In this document: positions 20,582 through 32,201 of the stretch, in pieces
Position numbering within the stretch: the stretch's first letter is position 1
Layout of the letters: each line of letters begins with the position of its first letter
DNA from: Helianthus annuus
Taxonomy: Eukaryota > Streptophyta > Magnoliopsida > Asterales > Asteraceae
DNA: 64,000 nucleotides
Assembly (NCBI RefSeq): GCF_002127325.2
Contig: NC_035436.2
Span: 24,873,506-24,937,505, forward strand
Direction: 5' to 3'
Position numbers and translations under genes: made by a program
The notes under the pieces: generated by a model
What the model saw: only the letters and a program-made list of their open reading frames with translations
Database searches by the model: none
Told to the model about the DNA's origin: nothing

Positions 20582-23500
20582 TTATGATGTGTGCGGGGTT
20601 TGGAGTTCAATGACCTCCATCACCGACTCTGTCGGCCCGGCAACGTATAACTTCAAGTGATGCCCATTTACTTTGAAAATAACGCCGTCTGCGTTCTCTA
20701 TTGCAACAGTCCCATACGGAAATACCTCTTTAACCGTGTATGGGCCTGTCCAACGTGAATGAAGCTTCCCGGGAAATAAGCGCAACCGTGAGTTGTAGAG
20801 AAGAACAAGATCGCCCGCTTGGAATTCTTTGTGGTCCTTCAAGCGTTTATCGTGCAATCTCTTCGTGCGCTCTTTCTACAACACGGAGCTTTCATAAGCG
20901 CGTTGTCGCAACTCTTCCAATTCATGAATCTGGAGAAACCGGGCTTCACCTCCGGCTTTTAGGTCCAGATTTGCGGTTTTTAGAGCCCAAATCGCTTTAT
21001 GCTCCAACTCAACCGGTAAATGGCATGCCTTTCCGTACACAAGCCTAAAGGGAGTAGTCCCAATAGGCATCTTGTAAGCCGTACGGAAAGCCCACAACTC
21101 TTCATCAAGCTTATCCGACCAATCCTTGCGGTTTGCACCTACCGACCGCTCAAGGATTCTTTTCAGCCCCCGGTTCGTGACTTCCACCTGCCCGCTTGTC
21201 TGTGGATAATAGGGCGTGGATAGACGGTGATGCACACCGTAACGGGACAAAGCTCTCTCGAGCTGAGTATTGCAAAAATGCGTCCCTCTGTCACTGATAA
21301 GCGCTTTCGGAGCGCCGAACCGGGCAAATAAGCTTTTCAAAAATCTCACGACTACCCTGGCATCATTGGTGGGTAAGGCTTGTGCCTCCGCCCACTTCGA
21401 TACATAGTCAACCGCGACCAGGATGTACTTATTACCTCGTGAGGGGGGAAATGGTCCCATGAAGTCTATCCCCCAGATATCAAAGACTTCACAAACCTGA
21501 ATCCAGTTCTGAGGCATTTCATCACGTGCCGATATATTTGTCGCCCTCTGGCAAGCATCGCACGCTCTAACCCAACTCTGCGCATCACGAAATATAGTCG
21601 GCCAATAAAACCCGGAATCCAAAACCTTCTTGGCGGTAAAGTTGGCTCCATGGTGGCCTCCGGTAGGTCCCTCGTGACAATGGTGCAGAATATCGGCCGC
21701 CTCCTTCCCTGAAACACATCTCCTAATCACCTAATCAGCACCTACCCGAAACAAGTAAGGGTCATCCCAAATGTAGTGCTTGACATCCGAAAAGAATTTC
21801 CTCTTTTGCTGGTGAGTCAACCCTTTAATCAGAATCCCGCAAGCAAGGTAGTTCGCAAGGTCAGCGAACCATGGCGACTCATCGCATATCTCAACACTCA
21901 TCAAAGACTCGTGTGGGAAGTTGTCATTTATGGAATCCCAACGCGCGTCCACGATGTCTCCATGCTCTAATCGAGATAGATGGTCAGCCGCTACATTCAA
22001 CGCACCCTTTTTATCTTGAATTTCAATATCAAACTCCTGCAGCAACAAGATCCACCTGATCAGACGCGGTTTGGCATCCTGTTTGCTGAAGAGATACCGG
22101 ATGGCAGCGTGATCAGTATATACAACGGTTTCCGAAAGCACCAAGTACGATCTAAATTTGTCAAATGCGAAAACGACCGCCAAGAGCTCTTTTTATGTCG
22201 TGGTATAATGCTCCTGAGCGTCGTGAAGAGTTTTGCTCGCATAATAGATCGGGTGAAAGTGCTTTTCTCTCTTTTGGCCAAGAACGGCCCCTATAGCGTA
22301 ATCACTCGCGTCGCACATAATCTCAAACGGCAGACTCCAGTCAGGTGCAACTAAAATAGGGGCCTCAATCAACTTTTGCTTGAGAAGGTCAAAGGCTCTC
22401 AAGCAATCATCTCCGAATATGAACGGAGCGTCTTTCTCCAACAAACGGGTCATGGGTCTGGCGATTTTTGAAAAATCTTTGATGAATCGCCGATAGAACC
22501 CGGCATGACCGAGAAAGCTCCGTATAGCTCTAACAGAGGTGGGGGCGGAAGTCGTGAAATAATGTCGACTTTAGCTGGATCGACTTCCATGCCCGCGTGA
22601 GAAATTTTGTGTCCCAGAACTATGCCCTCCTTCACCATGAAGTGGCATTTCTCCCAGTTCAGGACCAGATTCGTCTCCTCACACCTCTTCAACATCTTTC
22701 TCAAATTTTCCAAGCAGTGATCGAAGGAATCCCCAAATACCGAAAAATCATCCATGAAAACCTCCATGGAATCCTCGATCATGTCATGGAAAATTGCAAC
22801 CATGCATCTCTGGAAGGTCGCTGGTGCATTACATAACCCGAAAGGCATCCGCCGGTAGGCGAATGTGCCGAAGGGGCAGGTAAAGGTAGTCTTCTCTTGA
22901 TCCTCGGAAGCGATAGGAATCTGAAAATACCCAGAAAACCCGTCTAGGAAACAGTAATACAACTTCCCCGACAGACGTTCCAACATCTGGTCGATGAATG
23001 GAAGCGGGAAGTAATCCTTGCGAGTAGCATCATTGAGTTTGCGGTAGTCAATGCAAACTCGCCACCCAGTGACGGTACGGGTAGGAATTAGTTCATTCCT
23101 ATCATTCGAGACTACAGTCATACCACCTTTCTTAGGTATGACCTGCACTAGACTCACCCACACAGAGTCCGAAATAGGATAAATCATGCCGGCATCCAAC
23201 AACTTAATCACCTCCTTCTTCACCACGTCCTGCATGTTTGGATTTAAACGCCTCTGATGCTGTGCACATGGTTTGTACTCATCTTCCATCAGAATCTTGT
23301 GAGTACAAAAAGAAGGATTGATGCCCTTGATATCCATGATTTTCCATGCAGTGGCTCTCTTATGAAGTCTCAGAACCTCGAGAAGCTGATTTTTCTCATC
23401 CTTTTCCAATGATGCCGAAATTATGACCGGTAAGCGACGCTCCTCGTCAAGAAATGCATATTCGATATGTGGCGGGAGTTCTTTCAACTCCAAAGGCGTC

Positions 23501-24801
23501 GGATCTTCAACCGAAGGCTTTGCTTCCTCCTCTTTTACATGGCCAATTTCTAGAAACCTCTCCGGACTCTGGGAACCATCGTCACCAATCTGATAGATTG
23601 GCTGCTCGAAATCGTGGCCCTCCTGCGTAATGCCAATCAGGTCCCCACACGACAGACGTGTGTCCGAATCAATCTCGTCAATAGTGCCATGAAAATGAGA
23701 GCACACACATGCGTCGACAATGTCGACATAGTAAAGCATGTCATCGTGACTTTGCGGATGCTGCATTGATCTTTTAACATCAAATGTCACGTGCTCGTCA
23801 TTTACTCGGAGCGTGATTTGGCCAGCTGCCACATCAACAATCGTCCTCGCTGTGTTGAGGAACGGGCGTCCAAGTATTAAAGGTACTCTTGAATCTTCGT
23901 CCATGTCAAGGATAACAAAATCCACGGGGAAAACAAATTTATCGATTTTTACTAGCATGTTTTCCACAAATCCGCGCGGATACTTTATTGAGCGGTCTGC
24001 CAACCGAATGCTCATCCTAGTGGGTGACGGCTCACCCAGATCCAGCTTTGTAAAAACCTTATACGGCATAAGGTTGATACTCGTTCCCAAGTCAGCCAAT
24101 GCATGGCTAACAGACATGTTTCCAATCAAACACGGGAGCGTAAAGCTACCAGGATCTCCCATTTTCGTGGGTAGACGGTTTTGCAGAACGGCGGAACAAG
24201 TTTCATTCATCACCACACATGATATATCCTCGAGCTTTTGTTTATTCGAGAGGATATCCTTTAGGAATTTCGCATACTTTGGCATCTGGGCCAAGGCTTC
24301 AACAAACGGTATATTGATGTGTAGTTGCTTAAACAACTCAAGGAACTTACCGTATTGCTCTTCGTTCTTCTGTTTCTTCAGCCTGCCTGGATAAGGTACT
24401 AGTGGAGTGTAATCTTTGACCGGCTCCTGGACTTGTGCTGTACTTGCTGGGCGTAGCCTGGCTTGCACCTCGTCCGGTGTGTCAGTCGGGACCGCTTCAG
24501 TGATCGGTACTGAGTCCGATATGACGGGTCCGGTAGTTTTTCCACTCCTGGTCATGATCGCATTCACATGCCCGCCCGGGTTTGGTTCTGTGTTACCCCG
24601 AAGACCGCCTGGGGGTCTTTTGGACATCATCTGCGCCAGCTGACCAACCTGATTCTCGATATTCTGAATCGAGGCTTTCTGACTCCTCATTTCTCCCTCG
24701 TTAGCTAGAAAACGATCTTCGCTTTGTTGGTATCGTTTTTCAGAGCTAGAGAGAAGCTGAGCCATCATATCCTCCAGCTTGGAGCTAGATTGAGGGGCTT
24801 G
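20582..24801 (-). pseudogene. Athila D Pol polyprotein (PR-RT-RH-INT), decayed
   Basis: Frame 24768-22450 holds a retropepsin-like protease (HALADLGTSINLMPY; DLG replaces DTG, usual for Athila) and RT with WRVCIDYRKLNDATRKDYFPLPF, FSGYFQI, MPFGLCNAPATFQRCM and the catalytic VFMDDFSVFG. Near 22530 the frame shifts. 22453-21731 carries RNase H ([33 protein letters not shown]). 21730-20876 is integrase with an HHCC zinc site (HHCHEG...CDACQR) and DDE residues in [15 protein letters not shown] and GQVEVTN. 20857-20582 is the integrase C-terminal GPYTVKEVFPYG region. In-frame stops occur at about 22190, 21731 and 20876. Gag and pol share one frame, separated by a single TAG at 24802. Not functional as it stands. 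Confidence 0.93.
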
Positions 24802-26112
24802 CTACTGGGAGCTACTCCCAGTGCCCTGATTCTGGTACGAGTATGGACGCTGCTGGTAGGGTTGGTTGTACTGCTGGTACTGCTGACCCTGCTGAGGCGC
24901 TGGAGCACGCTGAGTGAACCCCAATGGGTTCTGATTTCCTGTGTTTGCTCGCCACCCAAAATTTGGGTGATTTCTCCAACCGGGATTATAGGTGTTGCTG
25001 TACGGGTTGTTCTGCGGCCTTACCTGATTACTCACGAAATCTACTTCTTCGTGGCCCTCATATACGACTCCCTGAAAACATGCCCCAGGCTCGTGTGACA
25101 CTCCGCACTGGTCACATCCCGAGCCAGCATGCGCAATCATCTGGGACCTGTCGAATCTCAATGCAAGAGCCGAGATTTGTGCAGTAATGGTCGTGTAGTC
25201 GTCTACAGCATGAACTCCTGAGCGAGATGATGATGATGATGCCCGACCTCTATCTCCATCCCGACGCGAGCTGGATTTCAACGCAACTTTTTCTATAATA
25301 TCATACGCTTCAGTCGGCGTCTTAGTTCCAAGATCGCCTCCCGCGTTCACGTCTAATCGCTCCTGCGCATTATAGCTGAGCCCCTGATAGAACGTCAAAA
25401 CCAGCTGTCGCTTGGAGAAGCCATGATGTGGCACATCAATCAACAAATCCTTGAATCTCTCCCAAGCCGCATGCAACGACTCGCCCTCATCCTGGCGAAA
25501 GGAAACAATCCGGTTCCGTAGCTTGTTCGTTTTCTCAGGTGGGAAATATTTCTGCATAAACTGCTCCGCCAACTGATTCCAGGTCCTGATGGACCCGGCA
25601 GGAAGTGACATAAGCCAAGCTCTAGCTTTGTCACGTAATGAAAACAGAAACAACCTCAACCGAATCGCATCCTCCGAAACACCTGTAATCCTAAATGTCG
25701 AACAAATAGCAAGAAAAGCAGCGATATGCCTCTCAGGACCCTCATGCTCACGTCCGTCAAACTGTACTGAATTCTGCACCATGTTAATAATACTAGATCT
25801 AATTTCAAAAGTAGGTGCATCTATAGTGGGCTGAAGGATACTCGGCTCCAGACCTGCCCTTCCGGGCTGATTTGTTTCATTCAGCGGTCGGTCGTCGTCC
25901 GCCATGACGACTCTCTCCTCGTCCCCTGAGCTTTCGTCTTTAGAGATAATCACCGGTTCGTCGATTGCATTTGCTATGCGTTGTGCAATGACAAGTGACC
26001 TTTCGCGCAGCCTCTTACTTCTTCTAAGATTATGCGCTGGTTCGTCAGTAGGCTCAGCAATAGCGGGCGCGGGAGTTGAGGACATCAACCTGCAAACGAA
26101 AAACTGACACAA
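24802..26112 (-). CDS. Athila D Gag
   Basis: A 436-codon frame. The ATG at 26085 (MSSTPAPAIAEP) is a more natural start than 26112. The Retrotrans_gag domain is at about residues 105-280: GPERHIAAFLAICSTF, LRDKARAWLMSLP, TWNQLAEQFMQKYFPP and LTFYQGLSYNAQERLD. Residues 325-340 contain a single Cys/His cluster, CDQCGVSHEPGAC, typical of Athila in place of a canonical knuckle. The tail is Gln/Tyr/Pro-rich. A TAG at 24802-24804 ends it, but the same frame continues directly into pol, so in an intact relative gag-pol would be one frame. Confidence 0.9.
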   Translation of the reverse strand: MCQFFVCRLMSSTPAPAIAEPTDEPAHNLRRSKRLRERSLVIAQRIANAIDEPVIISKDESSGDEERVVMADDDRPLNETNQPGRAGLEPSILQPTIDAPTFEIRSSIINMVQNSVQFDGREHEGPERHIAAFLAICSTFRITGVSEDAIRLRLFLFSLRDKARAWLMSLPAGSIRTWNQLAEQFMQKYFPPEKTNKLRNRIVSFRQDEGESLHAAWERFKDLLIDVPHHGFSKRQLVLTFYQGLSYNAQERLDVNAGGDLGTKTPTEAYDIIEKVALKSSSRRDGDRGRASSSSSRSGVHAVDDYTTITAQISALALRFDRSQMIAHAGSGCDQCGVSHEPGACFQGVVYEGHEEVDFVSNQVRPQNNPYSNTYNPGWRNHPNFGWRANTGNQNPLGFTQRAPAPQQGQQYQQYNQPYQQRPYSYQNQGTGSSSQ

Positions 26113-26505
26113 TGAATAGTTTATTAATATAATAATGTTTTTTTTAGCTGAATAGAAACAGAATATGTATAAAAATGGGCTGAAAATTTTATAAAAATCC
26201 GAAAATGGGCCGAATTTTTATAAAAATTAAAGCAATGAAAACAATCGATTCGGCTAGTTTAAAAAAGATTTTTAAGAGCCGAAAATTCAACGAATAAATG
26301 AATAAATAAATCCGGATTAGATCAAATAAAAAGAATAAAAATTTACAAGTGTACAAAAGAATCACGTGAATGAATAAATTGAATTAAAAGCAAGAATTAT
26401 TAACAAATAAATCAACAAATAAATAATCACGAAAATATACACAAATATTAACAAGTATAGACACCGATAACACAATGACTCGGGTAGTTCCTAAAACTCG
26501 CCATA
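26113..26505 (-). other. untranslated leader of Athila D
   Basis: AT-rich leader between gag and the primer-binding site. Nothing else seen. Confidence 0.7.
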
Positions 26506-26523
26506 TCCCCGGCAACGGCGCCA
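26506..26523 (-). promoter_or_regulatory. primer-binding site of Athila D (tRNA-Asp type)
   Basis: The minus strand reads TGGCGCCGTTGCCGGGGA, six bases inside the LTR. It is complementary to the 3' end of plant tRNA-Asp and is characteristic of the Athila/Tat branch rather than chromoviruses. Confidence 0.9.
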
Positions 26524-26529
26524 AAAACT

Positions 26530-28424
26530 TGGTACGTACGCGACTGCACATATTTTTACAATGAAATTATGGTTTTAAATTTATAAAAGTGATTATTACT
26601 TTTACATCAAAACACACATGAAAGAGGCAAGTGTACCCCGTCATATATGTAGTAAAGTATCGGTAAGAACCAAGTATCGATCCACGGAAATGGGCGGAGA
26701 AATAATACTAGACCTTTGTCACTAAATTACCGGTAAAAACATAAGTTGTTTTTGGTTTTAATTAAACTAAAGTAAGCATAAATAAATACTTATAAAACAT
26801 AGTAGATTATATATAAATAGCCTTGCTTAATACACAACCAAAGCATGTCAACTAAGTCGGTTTTGGCACTAGAAGCATTCGGTCAATTTTCCAATTCGAG
26901 ACAATTAGTATCCCTTTCGGGAATCCTAACATGACAATCATTCGGAAAGTTAAAACGATAAACACACTTTAACCACCTAAAATTTTTCTTTAACGTGCAA
27001 TTGATTAACGTCTACAAAAATCTCCTAAAAATAAGTTAGTCATCCGTTAGGAGTTTTCTAACCTCACTTAATCAAGGAAAGCGACACCGATAAACACAAT
27101 GCAACCACAGAGACAAGCATAAACTAGATTGAATCACAACCGAGTTCATTTTACAAATCTTGCGCATGAATTCACCAAGATAGCAATTTTGGCCGAAACT
27201 ACTAACTAAGCTAACAAATCATGGCAAGAATTCATAACAACACCATCTAACCCGTTAGAGTCCTTCCGTGAAGGCAAGCTTTCTTGATTAACAATAATTA
27301 CATTTTATTAAACCACTAACCCGTTAGAGTATCATGGTGCCCACATTTTAACCAAGTTAAGCTAGTTAACCAAATTAAAAGTTTACTAATACATGATTAA
27401 ATAAGCTTCATTTTTCAACTATCTTACCTAACCAAGCACCAATCATCCAACACAATTACTTATAATCAAGAAATCAATATCAATAACAAGGTTGCAAACT
27501 AATCATCAAAGATAATCATAGAAAACACTTCCAAATTTCATTACAAACATAGATTAACATACTAATGGTTATAATCAAGCAAGGGATTGTTGTGTTTTTG
27601 CCCAAAGGCTACAATAATACATAAACATTAACCTAAATGCTTGAAAGATTAACAAAAACATGGAAAGATTAGAAAACCCAACCATAAACAAGCACAAGAT
27701 TAAGAATCCGGATAGTAAATGAGCAAAACCGGGCAATGTGGCTTGAATCCGAGTGAAAGCAGAAGCCTTCTGAGCCTCAAAATCGCCTGCAAAGCTCTCC
27801 AAAATTCCAGAGTTACTAATAGAATGGTTCTGTTCTGTTTTTATGCTTTTTCGATGTTGCACGGTCGTTCTCCGATCGCACGACCGTGCACTTTAAGCAA
27901 TTATTGGTGGTGGTCCACCATACTGCGTGACGTCACAGATCGTTGACTGGTCTTCGGACACGCACGGCCGTTCTTCAATTGGCACGGCCGTTCCTTTCCG
28001 AGGTCTGGTTGCACGCCTGGTCCTTTGGTCGTTCAGTTCTGAGGTCTTGTTGGATTGTCGGATCCGCACGGGGTGCAAGATATGGAACGACCGTGCGTTC
28101 CCGGGTTGGCCTTCAATGCCTTGCACGCGGAGTTGCACCATCGTTCACTGCCGGGCCTTTCTTAGTTTGTCGGATATGCACGGTCGTGCATCAGGTCGCA
28201 CGACCGTTCCAGACGCCCAGGTCAGTTTTGTAACAGAAGTTGCGCAGCTTCGTCGTTTTATCCGGAAAGTCCTCGTTTTTGCTATCATCTTGTCTGGTAT
28301 GCTGTTTTAGGCCTGTAAACAAAAATGTAGATAATTAAGTATCCGAATGACGGTTTTACGGCCGAAAACGCATAAAATAGGGGTAAAACGGGGAACTAAA
28401 ATATGTGTAAATTAGCGAATATCA
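26530..28424 (-). repeat. 5' LTR of Athila D
   Basis: 1895 bp, partner of 8661-10564. On the minus strand it starts TGATATTCGC at 28424 and ends ACGTACCA at 26530. The GCACGGTCGTGC word cluster lies at 27858-28206. Confidence 0.95.
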
Positions 28425-28429
28425 CTTAT

Positions 28430-28697
28430 CGAGTGGATGATGCTTCAAAGGGCTGTCGTTGGTCGTTTCAGAGAGAAGGGGAGCTAGGGTTTGTAATAGG
28501 GTGACTTTCGTGAACCCTATGTGTGAATATGCTCAAACAGGTGAGCCGGCCCCCTCTTGGGCTTCGAAGGTATTTGGGCCGGTGAAGGACTCTCTTTGAC
28601 GAAGAACTATACTTCGCTGAGAGTAATCCTGGCGAAGAACCTTTTTCGTCAAGCAGTGAAGTTTGGCGAAGAACCCTTAAGAACTCGGGTTGTCACA
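28430..28697 (-). repeat. LTR of element B, first piece (5' end)
   Basis: The minus strand begins TGTGACAACCCGAG at 28697, closely matching TGTGACAACTCG at the start of the G LTR (58212). It carries GACGAAGAAC/GGCGAAGAAC words at about 28595-28680, the same family as at 7856-8035, which confirms that Athila D split one LTR. The right flank is protease sequence of gypsy A. Confidence 0.82.
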
Positions 28698-29760
28698 TGG
28701 TTAGTAGCCAATCATGCTAGTATTCTATGTGATCAAAAGTCAATACAAGTAAGTTCACCAAAGGGTGAAAAGATCACAATTAGAGGAGATAAGCCAACTA
28801 GGTCCATAAAATTCATCTCTATGATGAAAACTACAAGCTATGCAAGGAAAGGATCACTAGTATATTATTTCTATAATCATTAACACTAAAGGAAAATAAT
28901 TGAAAGATATTCCCGTAGTATCTCAATTCTCCGATGTTTTTCCAGAAAGGTTACCTGGATTACCTCCAGATAGAGAAGTTGAATTTAGAATTCACCTAAT
29001 ACCAGGGATAGCACCGATTGCCAAGGCACCTTACCGTTTAGCACCAGCAGAGATGCAAGAACTGAAGAAACAGTTGGACGAACTACTGGAGAAAGGATTC
29101 ATACAGCCTAGTTCATCATCATGGGGAGCACCAATCTTGTTTGTCAAGAAAAAAAACGGATCAATGCGTATGTGCATTGATTACCGAGAATTGAACAAGG
29201 TCACGATTAAAATGAAGTAACCACTATCGAGAATCGATGATCTGTTCGATCAACTTCAAGGAGCTTGATTCTTTTCTAAGGTCGATTTACACTCAGGATA
29301 TCATCAACTGAAAGTACAGGAAGAGGACATTTCTAAAACTGCTTTCAGATCAAGGTACGGTCATTATGAATTTACAGTCATGCCATTTGGTTTAACCAAT
29401 GCCCCAGCCGCATTTATGGACATGATAAACAGAACATGTAAACCATATCTGGATAAATTTATAGTTGTCTTTATAGATGATATTCTTATTTACTCTAAGA
29501 GTAAAGAGGAACATGCAGCGCATCTGCATACACTTCTGACATTGCTGAGAAAGATAAGTTTTATGCTAAATTCTCAAAATGCGAATTTTGGTTACAAGAA
29601 GTGCAATTTCTTGGACACCTGGTTAATCATGAAGGAATTCATGTGGATCCCACAAAAATCAAGGCGATTACTAAATGGAAAGTCCCAGAATCACCAACGG
29701 AGGTGAGAAGTTTTCTTGAATTAGCAAGTTATTATAGACGTTTTATTCAAGATTTTCTCG
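28698..29760 (+). pseudogene. gypsy A protease end and reverse transcriptase
   Basis: 28698-28883 gives the end of the protease region (WLVANHASILCDQK). 28900-29220 gives the RT linker [39 protein letters not shown] and [12 protein letters not shown], then a stop at 29218. RT resumes after another stop with FSKVDLHSGYHQL, MPFGLTNAPAAFMDMINR and the catalytic VFIDDILIYS (about 29465-29495). A frameshift follows near 29555, then [11 protein letters not shown] and SYYRRFI in another frame. Confidence 0.9.
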
Positions 29761-30300
29761 AATAGCCATTCCGTTAACCAAACTGACCTGCAAATCAGTT
29801 AAGTTTGAATGGGGACCAAAACAAGAAGAAGCTTTTAGAATTCTTAAGCAAAGGTTAACCAACGCACCCATACTCGCATTACCAGAAGGAACTGAAGACT
29901 TTATATTCTATTGTGATGCTTCTAAGTTAGGTTATGGATGTGTGTTGATGCAACGTCAAAAGGTTATAGCCTATGCCTCTAGACAACTTAAGAATCATGA
30001 AGAAAATTATACGACCCATGATCTAGAACTAGGAGCCATAATTTTTGCCCTTAAGATTTAGAGACACTTTCTTTATGGTAGCAAGTTTACTATTTTCACC
30101 GATCATAAGAGTCTAAGATATGTTTTCGAGCAAAAGGAGTTAAATATGAGACAGAGACGCTGGATGGAAATTCTCAGTGATTATGATTGTAATATCCAGT
30201 ATCACGCAGGAAAGGCTAATGCAGTAGCTGATGCTTTAAGTTGAAAATATCATGAAAAACCAAGACGAATACGTTCTCTCAAATTAAATCTGCAGATAGA
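29761..30300 (+). pseudogene. gypsy A RNase H
   Basis: Broken frames carry the RNase H hallmarks: [58 protein letters not shown] and [11 protein letters not shown]. Stops at about 29763, 30059 and 30242 interrupt it. Confidence 0.88.
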
Positions 30301-32165
30301 ACAAGGAACGGATGGAATTTGGAGGTTCCATAAGAAAAGAATCTGGATACCCAAACAAGGAAACCTACGCCACCGAATTTTAGAAGAAGCCCATAAGTCT
30401 AAGTATACGATACATCCTAGCAATGATAAAATGTACCAAGACTTAAGAAAGAATTTCTGGTGGATAGGAATGAAAAAGGATATAGCAACCTATGTTGCCA
30501 AGTGTCTAACATGTTCACAAGTTAAAGCCGAACATCAAAAACCCTCAGGTTTATTGCAGATACTCGAAATGCCGATATGGAAATGGGAATTAATAATAAT
30601 GGACTTTGTTACTAAATTACCCAAGACACGAAAAGGTAATGACACAATCAGGGTGATTGTAGACAGATTAACCAAGTCTGCTCATTTCTTACCAATGAAG
30701 AAAACTTACAGTATGGAACAATTAGCCAAGTTATATGTAAATGAAATAGTTTCATTACATGGGATTCCTTTATCTATTGTTTCTGATAGAGATAGCCGTT
30801 TTACTTCTCATTTTTGGACAAGCCTCCAAAAAGCAATGGGAACCAAGTTAAATCTAAGCACAGCTTATCATCCTTAAACGGACGTATAAAGAGAAAGGAC
30901 AATTCAGACAATGGAAGTTATACTTAGAGCTTGTGTAATTGATTTCGGAGGAAATTGGGACGATTATTTATCATTAATAGAATTTTCCTACAATAACAGT
31001 TATCATACTAGTATCAATGCTGCACCATTTGAAGCACTTTATGGACGAAAGTGTCGAACTCCAGTCTATTGGGCAGAAATTGGAGACATGCAACTGTCTG
31101 GACCAGAGATAGTACAAGAAACAACGGACAAGATTATTCAAGTCAAGGAAAGACTAAAAGCAGCACGAGATCGTCAAAGGAGTTATGCTTATAACAGGCG
31201 AAAACCATTGGAATTTCAAGTAGGAGCAATGTTGTAGAAGGCGCTAGGCGCTAGTCGGGCGGTGAGGTACCGCCTAGGGATTAATCGGGATTAATAGGGA
31301 TTAATCGGATTGGACTTTTTAAGTATAATTTTACAAATTTTTATAGGTATATAGATAACTTTATACTTTTTATTAGTAAATTACAAGTTTAGGAGATAAC
31401 TTTATACTTTTTATTAATAAATTTAAAAGTTTAGGAAACATATGTAAACTAGTGAAAGATAGAGGGGGTAAATGTTAAAATACCTAAACTTAAATGTTAA
31501 AATAGGTTTATAACTAAAATGGCTTTAAACCATGGGGCAGGCTTCAAAAATTGGGGTTTTTGGGTCAAAAAACGTGGGCCCGATTAGTCCGATTTTGACC
31601 GACTTTTACCGATTTTGTCCGACTTTTACCAACTTTGACCATAACCGATTTTTTGACCGACTAGCTTAAATTTAGGCAGTAACCCACCGACTAGCGCCTA
31701 GGCGCCGATTAATCGGCCGCCTAGGCCGATTTCTGAAAACATTGAGTAGGAGATAAGGTATTATTAAAAGTTTCTCCATGGAAAGGAGTAGTTAGATTCA
31801 TAAAAAGGGGAAAGCTAAGCCCCAGGTATGTTGGACCCTTTGAGATTATTAAATGAATAGGACAAGTAGCTTACCAGCTACAATTGCCAGAGGAAATGGC
31901 AAGAATACATGATGTATTTCATGTATGTAATCTCAAGAAGTGTTTAGCAGATGAATCATTAATGGTACCTCTTAAGGATATAAAGGTAAATGAGAAGCTT
32001 AAGTTTGTAGAGAAACCCCTGCAAATTGAAGATAGAAAGATCAAGAATCTCAAACACAAGAGATTAGTTCTAGTCAAAGTGAAATGGGATTCCAAGAGAG
32101 GACCAGAGTACACTTGGGAGCTCGAGTCAGAGATGCAGGGGAATTATCCACACCTGTTCCCGTAG
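30301..32165 (+). pseudogene. gypsy A integrase and chromodomain, split by a MITE
   Basis: 30431-30877 has the HHCC-region end ([16 protein letters not shown]) and catalytic residues in IMDFVTKLP and IVSDRDSRF. After a stop near 30876, 30911-31226 continues with [26 protein letters not shown]. The MITE at 31227-31744 interrupts the segment after EFQVG. 31753-32165 then gives LKVSPWKGV, the LPEEMARIHDVFHVCNLKK block and a terminal chromodomain (VKVKWDSKRGPEYTWE), which identifies a chromovirus. Chromodomains steer integration to marked heterochromatin. The frame ends at 32165. Confidence 0.9.
31219..31752 (+). mobile_element. hAT-type MITE inside gypsy A integrase
   Basis: The element is 31227-31744 (518 bp) with terminal inverted repeats CAATGTT...AACATTG, flanked by an exact 8-bp duplication AGTAGGAG (31219-31226 and 31745-31752), the hAT signature. 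Subterminal regions are GC-rich and inverted: GGCGCTAGGCGCTAGTCGG near the left and CCGACTAGCGCC with CCTAGGCG words near the right, with repeated GATTAATCGG and CCGACTTTTACC. Removing the element and one duplication restores the gypsy reading frame, so both ends are firm. No transposase. Confidence 0.93.
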
Positions 32166-32201
32166 ACCTCGAGGACGAGATCTAAAACAAGGTGAGGAGG
32201 A

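Larger units (their letters stand above)
8661..28424 (-). mobile_element. Athila-type Ty3/gypsy retrotransposon D, complete but decayed
   Basis: A full-length element on the minus strand: 5' LTR 26530-28424, tRNA-Asp-type primer site, gag, pol (protease, RT, RNase H, integrase), a long spacer, an Athila ORF-1-like gene, polypurine tract and 3' LTR 8661-10564. Both ends are TG/CA and the insertion is flanked by the 5-bp duplication CTTAT (8656-8660 and 28425-28429). The LTRs differ by about twenty substitutions and one 9-bp indel by eye, roughly 1%, so it is moderately young. Pol nonetheless carries stops and a frameshift. Element E is inserted between ORF-1 and the 3' LTR. Confidence 0.95.
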
